Below are positions 1 to 8,390 of a DNA stretch of 64,000 nucleotides, one piece after another (position 1 is the first letter of the stretch; every line of letters starts with the position of its first letter). Origin of the DNA: UBA1413 sp964461455. GTDB lineage: Bacteria > Bacteroidota > Bacteroidia > Bacteroidales > Prolixibacteraceae. Where the stretch lies: positions 62,001 to 126,000 of the forward strand of contig CAYWUJ010000001.1 in assembly GCA_964461455.1 (NCBI GenBank), read 5' to 3'. The notes under the pieces are model-generated. The model saw only the letters and a program-made list of their open reading frames with translations, made no database searches and was not told where the DNA came from. The translations under genes and the position numbers were made by a program.

Positions 1-1410
1 GGCCTGGTGGATTTCCCCCAGCCTGTCGAGGCTGATGCGCGCATCCTGAGCCGCCGTGGCAAAAGAGACAAAATCCTGCAACGGGGCATTCAGCTGGCCG
101 ATGATGAACTGCACAGCCACCAGCATCCCCAGCGTCATATCGCCGGCAAGCACTGCCCGGGCGGCTATGAAAATGATCAGAATATTCTTGGCCTGCAAAA
201 GAAACACCGACCCGGCCTGCTGCTGCTGGTGAAGCATCAGCGCCTTTTGGCTGACCCTGAAAAGACGGATCTGGATCCTCTCCCAGTCCCATCTCTTCCG
301 CTTCTCACAGTTGTTCAGCTTGATCTCCTGCATCCCCGAAATGAGCTGGTACAGATTGGACTGGTTGGCTGCCAAAGCCTCAAAACGCCGGTTGTCAAGC
401 TCCCTTCGCCTTTTCATGAAAAGATAAATCCAACCAATATAGAGGCCGCTTCCCAGCAAAAAGACCAGAAGGATCTTCCAGCTGTACCAGGCAAGGACAA
501 CACCATATATTAAGAACATAAAGACACCGAACGACATATTCACCAACTGGGTGGTCAGAAAAGCATGGATACGGTTATTGTCTTCGATGCGCTGGCGCAG
601 GTCTCCCGTCATCCGGGTATCGAAAAAGCGCACGGGCATTTTCATCAGCTTGACCAGAAAATCGGAAATCAGGCTGATGCTGATGCGGGCGCTCATGTGT
701 AACATGATCCAGCTCCTGAGGAAGCCCACGGCTGTTTGGCTGACCATAAGCACCAACTGGGCAATGAGCACCAGAAGGATGAAACCCGCGTCTCCACTCC
801 CGATGCCCACATCGACTATGGCCTGGGTGAGAAAGGGAAAGAGCAGGCTGATGATGCTTCCCGTAAGAAACCCCAGAATCAGCTGAAACGCCAGGTTCCG
901 GTAGGGCCGCAGATACCTGCCAAAGAACCTGACACCCCCTTTCTTCTCCTTTTCGTTCTCTTCCGCGAAAAACCGGGGGGTAGTCTCCAGCAGCAACGCC
1001 ACACCGGCAGGTTCCTCTCCCGTAGTGGTGGATGCCCAATGGCTCAGCAGCTCCTCCTTCTGGTATTCCGAAGGCCCGGAAGCAGGATCGGAAACATAAT
1101 AGATGGTGCCCCTTTTCCGCTTCCTGATTCTGTAAAGCACCACAAAGTGGTTCTGGTCCCAGTGAAGGATCACTGGCAGGGGCACATGTTCCAGGGTAGC
1201 TGCGGTAAGACGGACCCCGCGGCTCCGGAAGCCCAGTTTATCGGCAGCATCCCCCAGTGAAAGAAGAGAAATACCCTCCCTGGTCTGGTATGTCAGCTCC
1301 CTGAGACTCTCCAGCCGGAGCTCCCTGCCATAATACCGGGATACCATTTTCAGGCAAACCGGGCCACAATCCATCGCATCAGGCTGCAAAAAATGAGGAA
1401 ACCGCGCCAT
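1..1410 (-). CDS. Peptidase C39-containing ABC exporter, N-terminal part (runs off window)
   Basis: This gene reads from 1410 down to the window edge, so 470 codons are visible and the C-terminus is missing. Residues 1-125 form a C39 cysteine peptidase with Cys15 (MDCGP), His88 (NHFVVLY) and Asp108 (SDPASG), the usual catalytic set. About residues 150-470 form the hydrophobic ABC membrane domain. The ATPase domain should lie beyond position 1. Family members cleave double-glycine leaders and export the peptide across the inner membrane, often with an adaptor protein and TolC. The ATG at 1410 begins MARFPHFLQ directly before the peptidase, as expected. No substrate peptide or adaptor gene is visible here. 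The gene is divergent from the EF-G paralogue. Confidence 0.88.
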   Translation of the reverse strand, partial: MARFPHFLQPDAMDCGPVCLKMVSRYYGRELRLESLRELTYQTREGISLLSLGDAADKLGFRSRGVRLTAATLEHVPLPVILHWDQNHFVVLYRIRKRKRGTIYYVSDPASGPSEYQKEELLSHWASTTTGEEPAGVALLLETTPRFFAEENEKEKKGGVRFFGRYLRPYRNLAFQLILGFLTGSIISLLFPFLTQAIVDVGIGSGDAGFILLVLIAQLVLMVSQTAVGFLRSWIMLHMSARISISLISDFLVKLMKMPVRFFDTRMTGDLRQRIEDNNRIHAFLTTQLVNMSFGVFMFLIYGVVLAWYSWKILLVFLLGSGLYIGWIYLFMKRRRELDNRRFEALAANQSNLYQLISGMQEIKLNNCEKRKRWDWERIQIRLFRVSQKALMLHQQQQAGSVFLLQAKNILIIFIAARAVLAGDMTLGMLVAVQFIIGQLNAPLQDFVSFATAAQDARISLDRLGEIHQA

Positions 1411-1484
1411 ACTTCAGTTTACGGGCCGAAAGTTATAAAAATAATGGCAGCCCCGAAAAGTTTATTTTCAAAAATCCAATCATC

Positions 1485-1514
1485 TTGATTGTTACTAAAT
1501 TATTACTATTTTTG
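1485..1514 (+). promoter_or_regulatory. Bacteroidota-type promoter for the EF-G2 gene
   Basis: TTG at 1485-1487, 19 bases, then TATTTTTG at 1507-1514. This matches the Bacteroides primary sigma consensus (TTTG near -33, TAnnTTTG near -7, 19-21 apart). Transcription would start near 1521, about 55 bases before the ATG. Confidence 0.6.
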
Positions 1515-1576
1515 GCGCTTTTGAACATCTTTTTTCTTCCTCTGGCTAGAAAATTAATCATTCAAATCAAGATATC

Positions 1577-3733
1577 ATGAAGATTTATAAGACTGAACAA
1601 ATTCGCAATGTTGCCTTACTGGGAAATGCCGGCAGTGGGAAAACCACCCTTGCTGAAGCTATGCTTCTCGAGGGTGGAGTCATCAACCGCAAGGGAGAAG
1701 TCACCGCAAAAAATACGGTTTCCGACTTCAATCCCATCGAACAGGAATACGGCAATACCGTTTTTTCCTCGGTGTTGTATGCCGAATATAACGACAGGAA
1801 GCTGAATATTCTCGACACTCCGGGAATGGACGACCTCAGCGGGGGTGTCGCCTCTTCCCTTGAGGTGGCCGATATGGGACTCCTGCTGGTCAATTCCTCG
1901 GCAGGTGTGGAAGCCGGTACCGAATCGGCCTACAGGCTTGCCGATTCCAAGGGTACTCCCCTGACTTTTGTTTTCAACGGTCTCGACCATGAAAACGCCA
2001 ACTTTGAGAATGCCCTTGAAAAATGCCGCTCTTCCTACGGAAATAAGGTCACCATCGTACAGTATCCTGTTGAGACAGGTCCGGCCTTTTCCTCCATCAT
2101 CGACGTACTGAAGATGAAGATGTACAAATATGGCAAGGATGGCGGGCAGCCGCAGATCCTCGACATCCCGGCACCGGAAAAGTCGAAGGCCGAAGAGTTG
2201 CAGAACCAGCTGTTCGAAATGGCGGCGGAAAATGACGAGTCGCTCATGGAACGCTATTTTGAAGAGGGAGCCCTGACCGAAGAAGAGGTCATCAAAGGGA
2301 TGCGCATCGGGGTCCGCCAGCGGGATCTCTATCCTGTCATGTGCTGCTGCGCCAAGAAAAGCATCGGCATCGGCAGGCTGATGGAATTCATCGGAGATGC
2401 TGGTCCCGCACCGCACGAAATGCCCATGCGCAAGATCGTCGCCGGGAAAGAGGTCACCATGTCGGAAAACGAAACTCCCAGCCTCTTTGTCTTCAAAACC
2501 GCCATCGAATCACACGTGGGGGAAATCACCTTCTTCAAGATGATGTCGGGAAAGGCTACCGAAAGCATCGACCTGATCAACATTAACAACGGCTCCAAGG
2601 AAAGACTTTCCCAGCTTTTTGTGACGGCAGGCAAAAACAGGGTCAAAGTACCCGAAATCATCGCCGGCGACATCGGATGCACGGTAAAGCTGAAAGATAC
2701 CAAGTACAATCATACCCTCTCCCTCAAGGAAGCAGGAACTCAGTTTGCCCCCATGGTATTTCCGGGTTCCCGTCACCGGGTCGCCGTGAAAGCCGTCAGT
2801 GAATCAGACGACGAAAAGTTGGGCGAAGTGCTCAACCGCATCAAATTCGAGGATCCCACCTATATGATTGAGTATTCCAAGGAGTTGCGACAGATGATTG
2901 TCCACAGCCAGGGGGAATACCACATGAACGTCCTGAAATGGTTCTTTGATAACACGTACAAAATCGAAGTCGAATACCGGGAACCCAGGATTCCTTACCG
3001 TGAAACCATCACCAAGCCAGCACTGGCCGACTACCGCCACAAAAAGCAGTCGGGAGGCGCCGGACAGTTCGGGGAAGTGCACATGATCATCGAACCCCTC
3101 GAAGAAGGAGGAACCCCCAAAAACGGATTTGTCCTCGATGGCAAGGAACTCAAGATTTCAGTGAGGGATACCCAGGAGCATAACCTTCCCTGGGGAGGGA
3201 AACTCCTTTATTGCAACTGCATCGTCGGTGGATCGATCGACGGCCGTTTCATGCCCGCCATCCTGAAAGGGATCATGGAGAAGATGGAACAAGGCCCCCT
3301 TACCGGGTCCTACGCCCGCGACATCATCGTCTATGTCTACGACGGAAAGATGCACCCGGTCGATTCCAACGAAATCTCCTTTAAACTGGCAGGAAGAAAC
3401 GCCTTTAGCCAGGCCTTCAAGAAAGCCAATCCCAAAATCCTGGAACCGATTTATGACCTGGAGATCTGGGTCCCCGGTGACAGAATGGGCGATGTGATGA
3501 GCGACCTCCAGGGGCGCCGCGCCCTGATCATGGGCATGGGCTCCGAAAAGGGATTCGAAAAAATCTCGGCACGCGTCCCCCTCAAGGAGATGAACAAATA
3601 CAACACCTCTCTCAGCTCCCTCACCGGCGGCAAGGGGATGTTCAAAATGAGCTTCAACGCCTATGAGAAGGTGCCGTCCGACGTACAGGATGCCCTCCTC
3701 AAAGCTTACGAAGCAGAGCAGGAAGAAGAATAG
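1577..3733 (+). CDS. fusA2: Elongation factor G paralogue (EF-G2 type, atypical GTPase centre)
   Basis: 718 residues with the full EF-G domain order: GTPase, domain II, and domains III-V. The P-loop GNAGSGKT is at residues 16-23. Two GTPase motifs are atypical. Switch II reads DTPGM at 80-84, so the catalytic histidine of DTPGH is Met84. The G4 motif reads NGLD at 134-137 instead of NKxD. The opening MKIYKTEQIRN and the region around GKTTLAEAML resemble Bacteroides EF-G2, a second EF-G reported to support translocation without GTP hydrolysis. The canonical fusA is expected elsewhere in the genome. The ATG is the first in frame after a good promoter, and a strong terminator follows, so the gene is probably monocistronic. 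Confidence 0.85.
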   Translation: MKIYKTEQIRNVALLGNAGSGKTTLAEAMLLEGGVINRKGEVTAKNTVSDFNPIEQEYGNTVFSSVLYAEYNDRKLNILDTPGMDDLSGGVASSLEVADMGLLLVNSSAGVEAGTESAYRLADSKGTPLTFVFNGLDHENANFENALEKCRSSYGNKVTIVQYPVETGPAFSSIIDVLKMKMYKYGKDGGQPQILDIPAPEKSKAEELQNQLFEMAAENDESLMERYFEEGALTEEEVIKGMRIGVRQRDLYPVMCCCAKKSIGIGRLMEFIGDAGPAPHEMPMRKIVAGKEVTMSENETPSLFVFKTAIESHVGEITFFKMMSGKATESIDLININNGSKERLSQLFVTAGKNRVKVPEIIAGDIGCTVKLKDTKYNHTLSLKEAGTQFAPMVFPGSRHRVAVKAVSESDDEKLGEVLNRIKFEDPTYMIEYSKELRQMIVHSQGEYHMNVLKWFFDNTYKIEVEYREPRIPYRETITKPALADYRHKKQSGGAGQFGEVHMIIEPLEEGGTPKNGFVLDGKELKISVRDTQEHNLPWGGKLLYCNCIVGGSIDGRFMPAILKGIMEKMEQGPLTGSYARDIIVYVYDGKMHPVDSNEISFKLAGRNAFSQAFKKANPKILEPIYDLEIWVPGDRMGDVMSDLQGRRALIMGMGSEKGFEKISARVPLKEMNKYNTSLSSLTGGKGMFKMSFNAYEKVPSDVQDALLKAYEAEQEEE

Positions 3734-3752
3734 ACTTCAGTGTCACCATCAA

Positions 3753-3789
3753 CAGAAGAGGCAGCCCACGGGCTGCCTCTTCTGTTTTT
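3753..3789 (+). terminator. Rho-independent terminator after EF-G2
   Basis: A 14-bp perfect stem (3753-3766 with 3771-3784, starting CAGAAGAGGC) and a four-base loop are followed by five T. It lies 20 bases after the EF-G2 stop and just before the end of the convergent type IX cargo gene. Confidence 0.9.
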
Positions 3790-3842
3790 ATCCTTCCGGG
3801 CATTTCCTCCTCCGGCGCCATGGCCGGCCGGCCAAAGCCACA

Positions 3843-5168
3843 CTATTCCTTGCCCCTGATCAGGTAAACATCGCCATGCTTCCACCGCTTCTTGCCATCG
3901 CGGCCTGTGCCTTCAATAACGTAGAAATAGACGCCCGGACTGGCCAGGCGGCTGCCGATGCGGCCATCCCACACACTCTCCATCCAGGTATCCTTGAAGC
4001 CGCGGACATTGCTGCTCTCCCACAAGTGCACCACACGGCCCCACCGGTTGACGATCGTAATCTTCACCCTCTCCATCGACCAGAATTTCACCACAAAATT
4101 GTCGTTGGTCCCATCGCCGTTGGGGGTAAAAACATTGGGGACGTCGACAAACGAGGTGTCGGCGATAATGTAATCCTCAAGATAGGCCGTATCGGCACAA
4201 AAACGAAGGTTGGGATCTGAGGTGAACAGATCTCCAATCGTCTTTTTCGACACCAGCTTCACCATATAGGTTCCCGACCACTCGTAGGTGTATGCCAGTT
4301 CGTCGTTTATGGCGGTCTCCATGATGCTGTCGATCTCCAGGGTGCTCTTTTCCGATTCCCGTTTGATCTCGTCAAGGTCGCGGAAGAAAAACCACTCATA
4401 CTGCCCCGGGGTTCCGTTTTCCGAGGTATTCTTAAAAGTGACGGTCAGGGGGGCCTCGCCGTTCATGGGATCGGCGGTGAAGGCCGCCTTTGTGACGATC
4501 GACCGGTAGGTCACCTTCTTCACGGTTTCACAGCCGAAGCGGTCGCTGACCACCAGGGTATATTCGGTATCCTTCGTGGGAGGGTCAAAGACTTGTCTGA
4601 CGGCCTGGCGCGAGAGCACCTCGTCACCCTGGCGCCATTCGAGCTGCAGGTTTTTGTTCAGATCAACGGGAGCGCCGGTTTGCGGGTCATAGTAAACCAG
4701 GGCGGTGACCACCGGAATCGCCTGAAGCGTGAAAAACTGGCAGTTGGATTCCGTGATATCTGCCTCTACAGGGTTATGGTTGTTGAAAACCCAGGCCCTG
4801 TAGCTCACCGTAGTGCCACCGGCGGTGATGTTCACCCGGTAAAGGCCGTCTTCCAGCAACCTGATCTCCGATGTGGGGTTGCTGGTGTTCTCGGAAAAAT
4901 AAAACCCGAACTCCCCGGTGGCAGGGTTGAATTTCTGCCATTCCCAGCTGCGGGCTCCTTCTCCCGCCGAGGAAGCCCGCAGAAGGGCCTCTTTTTCCCC
5001 CTCACCGCTGCAAAAGATGAAGATGGGATCATTCCCGGAAGTTACAGGGTAACTGGTCACCTCACTGAAGGAGGATCCCGGGGCGCTGATCTGGGCCCTG
5101 AGGCCCGGAGCTGCCAGGAGCACCACGGTCACCAGAAAAATAGTCCCGACCAATCCTTTAATTCTCAT
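3843..5168 (-). CDS. Type IX secreted protein, PKD domain and gliding-motility-type C-terminal domain
   Basis: 441 residues from the ATG at 5168; a GTG one codon earlier is also open. Residues 1-26 are a signal peptide ending LRAQ. The middle (27-225) is unassigned. A PKD-like domain begins near residue 228 (FTADPMNGEAPLTVTF). The last 98 residues begin NVFTPNGDGTNDNF (345 on), the conserved opening of the type B sorting domain (CHU_C/TIGR04131) that directs cargo through the type IX system. The protein is therefore predicted to be secreted or surface-exposed, possibly an adhesin-like structural protein. It stands alone, with no PorSS genes nearby. Confidence 0.85.
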   Translation of the reverse strand: MRIKGLVGTIFLVTVVLLAAPGLRAQISAPGSSFSEVTSYPVTSGNDPIFIFCSGEGEKEALLRASSAGEGARSWEWQKFNPATGEFGFYFSENTSNPTSEIRLLEDGLYRVNITAGGTTVSYRAWVFNNHNPVEADITESNCQFFTLQAIPVVTALVYYDPQTGAPVDLNKNLQLEWRQGDEVLSRQAVRQVFDPPTKDTEYTLVVSDRFGCETVKKVTYRSIVTKAAFTADPMNGEAPLTVTFKNTSENGTPGQYEWFFFRDLDEIKRESEKSTLEIDSIMETAINDELAYTYEWSGTYMVKLVSKKTIGDLFTSDPNLRFCADTAYLEDYIIADTSFVDVPNVFTPNGDGTNDNFVVKFWSMERVKITIVNRWGRVVHLWESSNVRGFKDTWMESVWDGRIGSRLASPGVYFYVIEGTGRDGKKRWKHGDVYLIRGKE

Positions 5169-5225
5169 CACGATAGCCTGTATTAAACACTAATAATAAC
5201 GATGATTTGCGATTTAATTGCTTTG

Positions 5226-5233
5226 CAAAGATA
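5226..5233 (-). promoter_or_regulatory. -7 element for the type IX cargo gene
   Basis: On the minus strand 5233-5226 reads TATCTTTG, a perfect TAnnTTTG, about 58 bases before the ATG at 5168. No good -33 element is seen. It overlaps the palindrome CTTTGCAAAG at 5221-5230, in the divergent region shared with the helicase gene. Confidence 0.35.
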
Positions 5234-5276
5234 AAAAAACATGCCTCTTTTGCTTATTTTGCCTTTTTATTGCAGT

Positions 5277-7640
5277 ATGCCATCCATTTTCGATTATCTC
5301 GATGATTTGAATGCGGTACAGCGGGAAGCCGTCATGAGTACGGAGGGTCCTTCGCTGATCGTTGCAGGGGCAGGATCCGGGAAAACCCGGGTGCTGACAT
5401 ACCGGATTGCCCACCTTCTGAAGCAGGGAATCCGGCCATCCACGATCCTGGCCCTAACCTTCACCAACAAGGCCGCGGGAGAGATGAAAGAGAGAATTGC
5501 CGCCGTGGTGGGCCACGCCCTGGCCCGCTACCTGTGGATGGGAACCTTTCACTCCATTTTTGCCCGTCTGCTGAGGATAGAACATGAAGCCACAGGATTT
5601 CCTGCCGATTTCACCATCTACGATTCCGCAGATTCCAAGAATCTCCTGCGCAGCATCATCAAGGATACGGGCCTCGACGATAAGATCTACCGCCCCGGCG
5701 TGGTGGCCAACCGCATCTCCATGGCCAAGAATAACCTGATCTCTCCTTCGTCATACGCCACCAACAGCCAGACCAGGGAGTATGACCGGAGTATCCAGAT
5801 GCCGCAAATCAGCGAACTATACAGGGAGTATACCAAGCGGTGCCGCCTGAGCAATGCCATGGACTTCGACGACCTGCTCATGATCACCAACCTGCTGTTC
5901 CGCGACCACCCCGGAATCCTGGAACGCTATCAGCAGAAATTCGACTACATTCTGGTCGATGAATACCAGGACACCAATTTTGCCCAGTACCTGATCATCA
6001 ACAGGCTGGCAGAAAAACACCACAACATATGCGTGGTGGGCGACGATGCCCAGAGCATCTACGCTTTCAGGGGGGCCCGCATCGAGAATATCTTCAGCTT
6101 CCGCCGCGACTACCCCGAATTCAAGGTTTTCAAGCTCGAACAGAATTACCGCTCCACGCAGACCATCGTCAATGCGGCGAACAGCGTCATCGCCCATAAC
6201 AAACGACAGATCCGCAAGGAAGTATTCTCGGAGAAGGAACCCGGCGCACCGGTGAAAGTCATCCGTGCCCTCTCCGACAACGAGGAGGGTTTCCGGGTAT
6301 CGGCCATCATCGCCGAAACACAGCTGCGCGACCACCTGCGCTTTTCCGAATTCGCCATTCTTTACCGTACCAATGCCCAGTCCAGGATCTTCGAAGAAGC
6401 CCTGCGCAAAAGAAACATCCCCTACAAGATATATGGCGGACTCTCCTTTTACCAGCGTAAGGAGATCAAAGACCTGCTCGCCTGGTTCAGGATGGTCATC
6501 AACCCCGATGACAACGAAGCCCTCAAAAGAGTGATCAACTATCCCGCCAGGGGAATCGGCGACACCACCCTCTCGAAACTGGAAAGGGCCGCCACGGAAA
6601 AGGAAACCTCCATCTGGAAAATCATCACCCTTCCTCCCGGTGAAAATCCGGCAGCCCTCAACCGGGGAACCACGACAAAAATAGGAGGGTTCACTGCCCT
6701 GGTCCATCAATTCAGGGAAGAATCGGCAGAGAAAAATGCCTATGATCTGGCGCGGAACATGGCCACAGAAACGGGAATTCTCAAGGATTTGTATAACGAC
6801 AGTTCACCGGAGGGCCTCAGCAGGTACCAGAATGTGGAGGAACTGCTGAACGCCATCCAGGAATTCACCATTACGGCCCGGGAAGAAGACCGCGGGGCCT
6901 CCATCGGCGGGTATCTCCAGGAGGTGGCTCTTCTCACCGACCAGGACAACGAAAAGGAAGAGGACCGCAATAAGGTGACCCTGATGACCGTCCACTCAGC
7001 AAAGGGACTCGAGTTCAGCGAGGTTTTCATCGTGGGACTGGAACGCAACCTCTTTCCTTCGTCAAAGGGAGGGGAGCCTGCCACCGAAGAGGAGACCGAG
7101 GAGGAGCGGAGGCTTTTTTACGTGGCCCTCACCCGTGCCCGAAGGCAGGTTTACCTGACATGGGCGGAACAGCGTTACCGGTGGGGAAAACTGGAATATG
7201 GCCAACCCAGCCCCTTTATCGGAGAAATAGACCCTTCCTTTGTAGAGTCGGCCGACAGGGACCACTTCGCGGAAAATGGCCGCATGCCCTCTTCACGTTC
7301 CGGGGGAACACCATGGCAGGAGCTGGGACGCCCCGTGACCCCAGGCACCCGCCGCACGGGTGGAAGCATCCCCCAGGGACCACCATCACCAGGACTCAGA
7401 AGCAGCTTCGGCAATAAAATCACCAGGCTCAGGGAAGTTTCCGCGGGCGAAAATGCGTTCGAGGGCAACAACCCTTCGGAGATCGTTCCGGGAATCACCG
7501 TCGAACACCAGCGCTTCGGCATCGGCAAAGTACTGCAGGTCGAAGGAGTCCCCCCCGACCTCAAAGCCACGGTATTTTTCCATAATGCCGGACAGAAACA
7601 GCTGCTCCTGCGTTTTGCCCGCCTCAAAGTCATCAGATAA
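5277..7640 (+). CDS. pcrA: ATP-dependent 3'-5' DNA helicase, PcrA/UvrD family
   Basis: 787 residues from the ATG at 5277. The upstream frame (from 5241) adds 12 hydrophobic residues unlike the family, so the start MPSIFDYLDDLN is preferred. Superfamily 1A motifs are in order: GAGSGKT (31-37), TFTNKAAGEM, VDEYQDTN (from 227), QNYRSTQ, TVHSAKGLEF and VALTRAR. The C-terminal hundred residues are low-complexity, then end in a small beta domain (VEHQRFGIGKVLQVEG) like the PcrA tail that contacts RNA polymerase. The protein unwinds DNA in repair and replication and removes RecA or stalled complexes. The gene is single, divergent from the type IX cargo gene. Confidence 0.93.
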   Translation: MPSIFDYLDDLNAVQREAVMSTEGPSLIVAGAGSGKTRVLTYRIAHLLKQGIRPSTILALTFTNKAAGEMKERIAAVVGHALARYLWMGTFHSIFARLLRIEHEATGFPADFTIYDSADSKNLLRSIIKDTGLDDKIYRPGVVANRISMAKNNLISPSSYATNSQTREYDRSIQMPQISELYREYTKRCRLSNAMDFDDLLMITNLLFRDHPGILERYQQKFDYILVDEYQDTNFAQYLIINRLAEKHHNICVVGDDAQSIYAFRGARIENIFSFRRDYPEFKVFKLEQNYRSTQTIVNAANSVIAHNKRQIRKEVFSEKEPGAPVKVIRALSDNEEGFRVSAIIAETQLRDHLRFSEFAILYRTNAQSRIFEEALRKRNIPYKIYGGLSFYQRKEIKDLLAWFRMVINPDDNEALKRVINYPARGIGDTTLSKLERAATEKETSIWKIITLPPGENPAALNRGTTTKIGGFTALVHQFREESAEKNAYDLARNMATETGILKDLYNDSSPEGLSRYQNVEELLNAIQEFTITAREEDRGASIGGYLQEVALLTDQDNEKEEDRNKVTLMTVHSAKGLEFSEVFIVGLERNLFPSSKGGEPATEEETEEERRLFYVALTRARRQVYLTWAEQRYRWGKLEYGQPSPFIGEIDPSFVESADRDHFAENGRMPSSRSGGTPWQELGRPVTPGTRRTGGSIPQGPPSPGLRSSFGNKITRLREVSAGENAFEGNNPSEIVPGITVEHQRFGIGKVLQVEGVPPDLKATVFFHNAGQKQLLLRFARLKVIR

Positions 7641-7671
7641 ACCCCCGGAAAGAATAATTATCCCCCACAGC

Positions 7672-7702
7672 TTTGACGGATTACTGAAAACCACTACCTT
7701 TG
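7672..7702 (+). promoter_or_regulatory. Bacteroidota-type promoter for DUF4290-murA
   Basis: TTTG at 7672-7675, 19 bases, then TACCTTTG at 7695-7702. Spacing and both boxes match the Bacteroides consensus. It lies 44 bases before the DUF4290 start and probably drives both genes. Confidence 0.6.
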
Positions 7703-7745
7703 CCCTCTCAACCCCACCATATTTTTGCTGCAATAACCCGGAATT

Positions 7746-8372
7746 ATGAGCAACACTTCAAAAGATTACAATACCAGCCGGAAAAAACTGGCTTTGCCCG
7801 AATACGGCAGAAATGTCCATAACATGGTCAACCTTCTCCTTGAGATGGAAGACCGTGACCGGAGGACCCGGGCAGCACATGTGCTGATTGACATCATGGG
7901 CAACCTGAATCCCTACCTGCGTGATATCCCCGACTTCAAGCACAAGCTGTGGGACCATCTGGCCATCATGGCCAATTTCAAACTCGATATCGACTATCCT
8001 TACGATCCTCCCCGGCCCGAGGTACTCTTCGAAAAACCCAACAGGGTCCCTTACTGCCAGAGGGATATCAAACAGAGGCACTATGGTCACACCATGGAAC
8101 TGATGATCAAAAAGGCCCTGGAATTCGAAGAAGGCAAGGAGAAGGATGTTCTGATCTACCAGCTGGCCAACCATATGAAGAAATCCTATCTTACCTGGAA
8201 CAAGGATGCCGTGGAAGACGAAAAAATTCTTGATGATCTCAGGCTGTTGTCGGGGGGGAATCTGAACTATCCCGAGCTGGAACTTGCCGAAGTGAAGAAC
8301 CCGCTTCCGCGGCCGCTGTTCACCCCCAAGACCAGGACCAACCGCCGGAGCAACCAGCAAAAAAGGCACTGA
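7746..8372 (+). CDS. DUF4290 family protein, conserved upstream of murA
   Basis: 208 residues, cytoplasmic, with no signal peptide or membrane segment. The sequence (LALPEYGRNVHNMV, DYPYDPPRPEVLFEKP, YCQRDIKQRHYGH) is recognisable as DUF4290, a family found in Bacteroidota. Charged and histidine-containing motifs (RDIKQRHYGH near 117-126) are the most conserved part. The C-terminal 25 residues are basic and probably disordered. The gene lies 18 bases upstream of murA behind one promoter, and this pairing is common in the phylum, which suggests a role connected with early peptidoglycan synthesis. No biochemical function is known to me. Confidence 0.8.
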   Translation: MSNTSKDYNTSRKKLALPEYGRNVHNMVNLLLEMEDRDRRTRAAHVLIDIMGNLNPYLRDIPDFKHKLWDHLAIMANFKLDIDYPYDPPRPEVLFEKPNRVPYCQRDIKQRHYGHTMELMIKKALEFEEGKEKDVLIYQLANHMKKSYLTWNKDAVEDEKILDDLRLLSGGNLNYPELELAEVKNPLPRPLFTPKTRTNRRSNQQKRH

Positions 8373-8390
8373 TCCCCAGCCTGAGTTCCC

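Noticed and set aside
575..1039. Minus-strand 154-codon frame and plus-strand frames at 7-1260
   Set aside because: They are shadows of the peptidase-ABC exporter gene, which runs through the whole interval in another frame with clear motifs.
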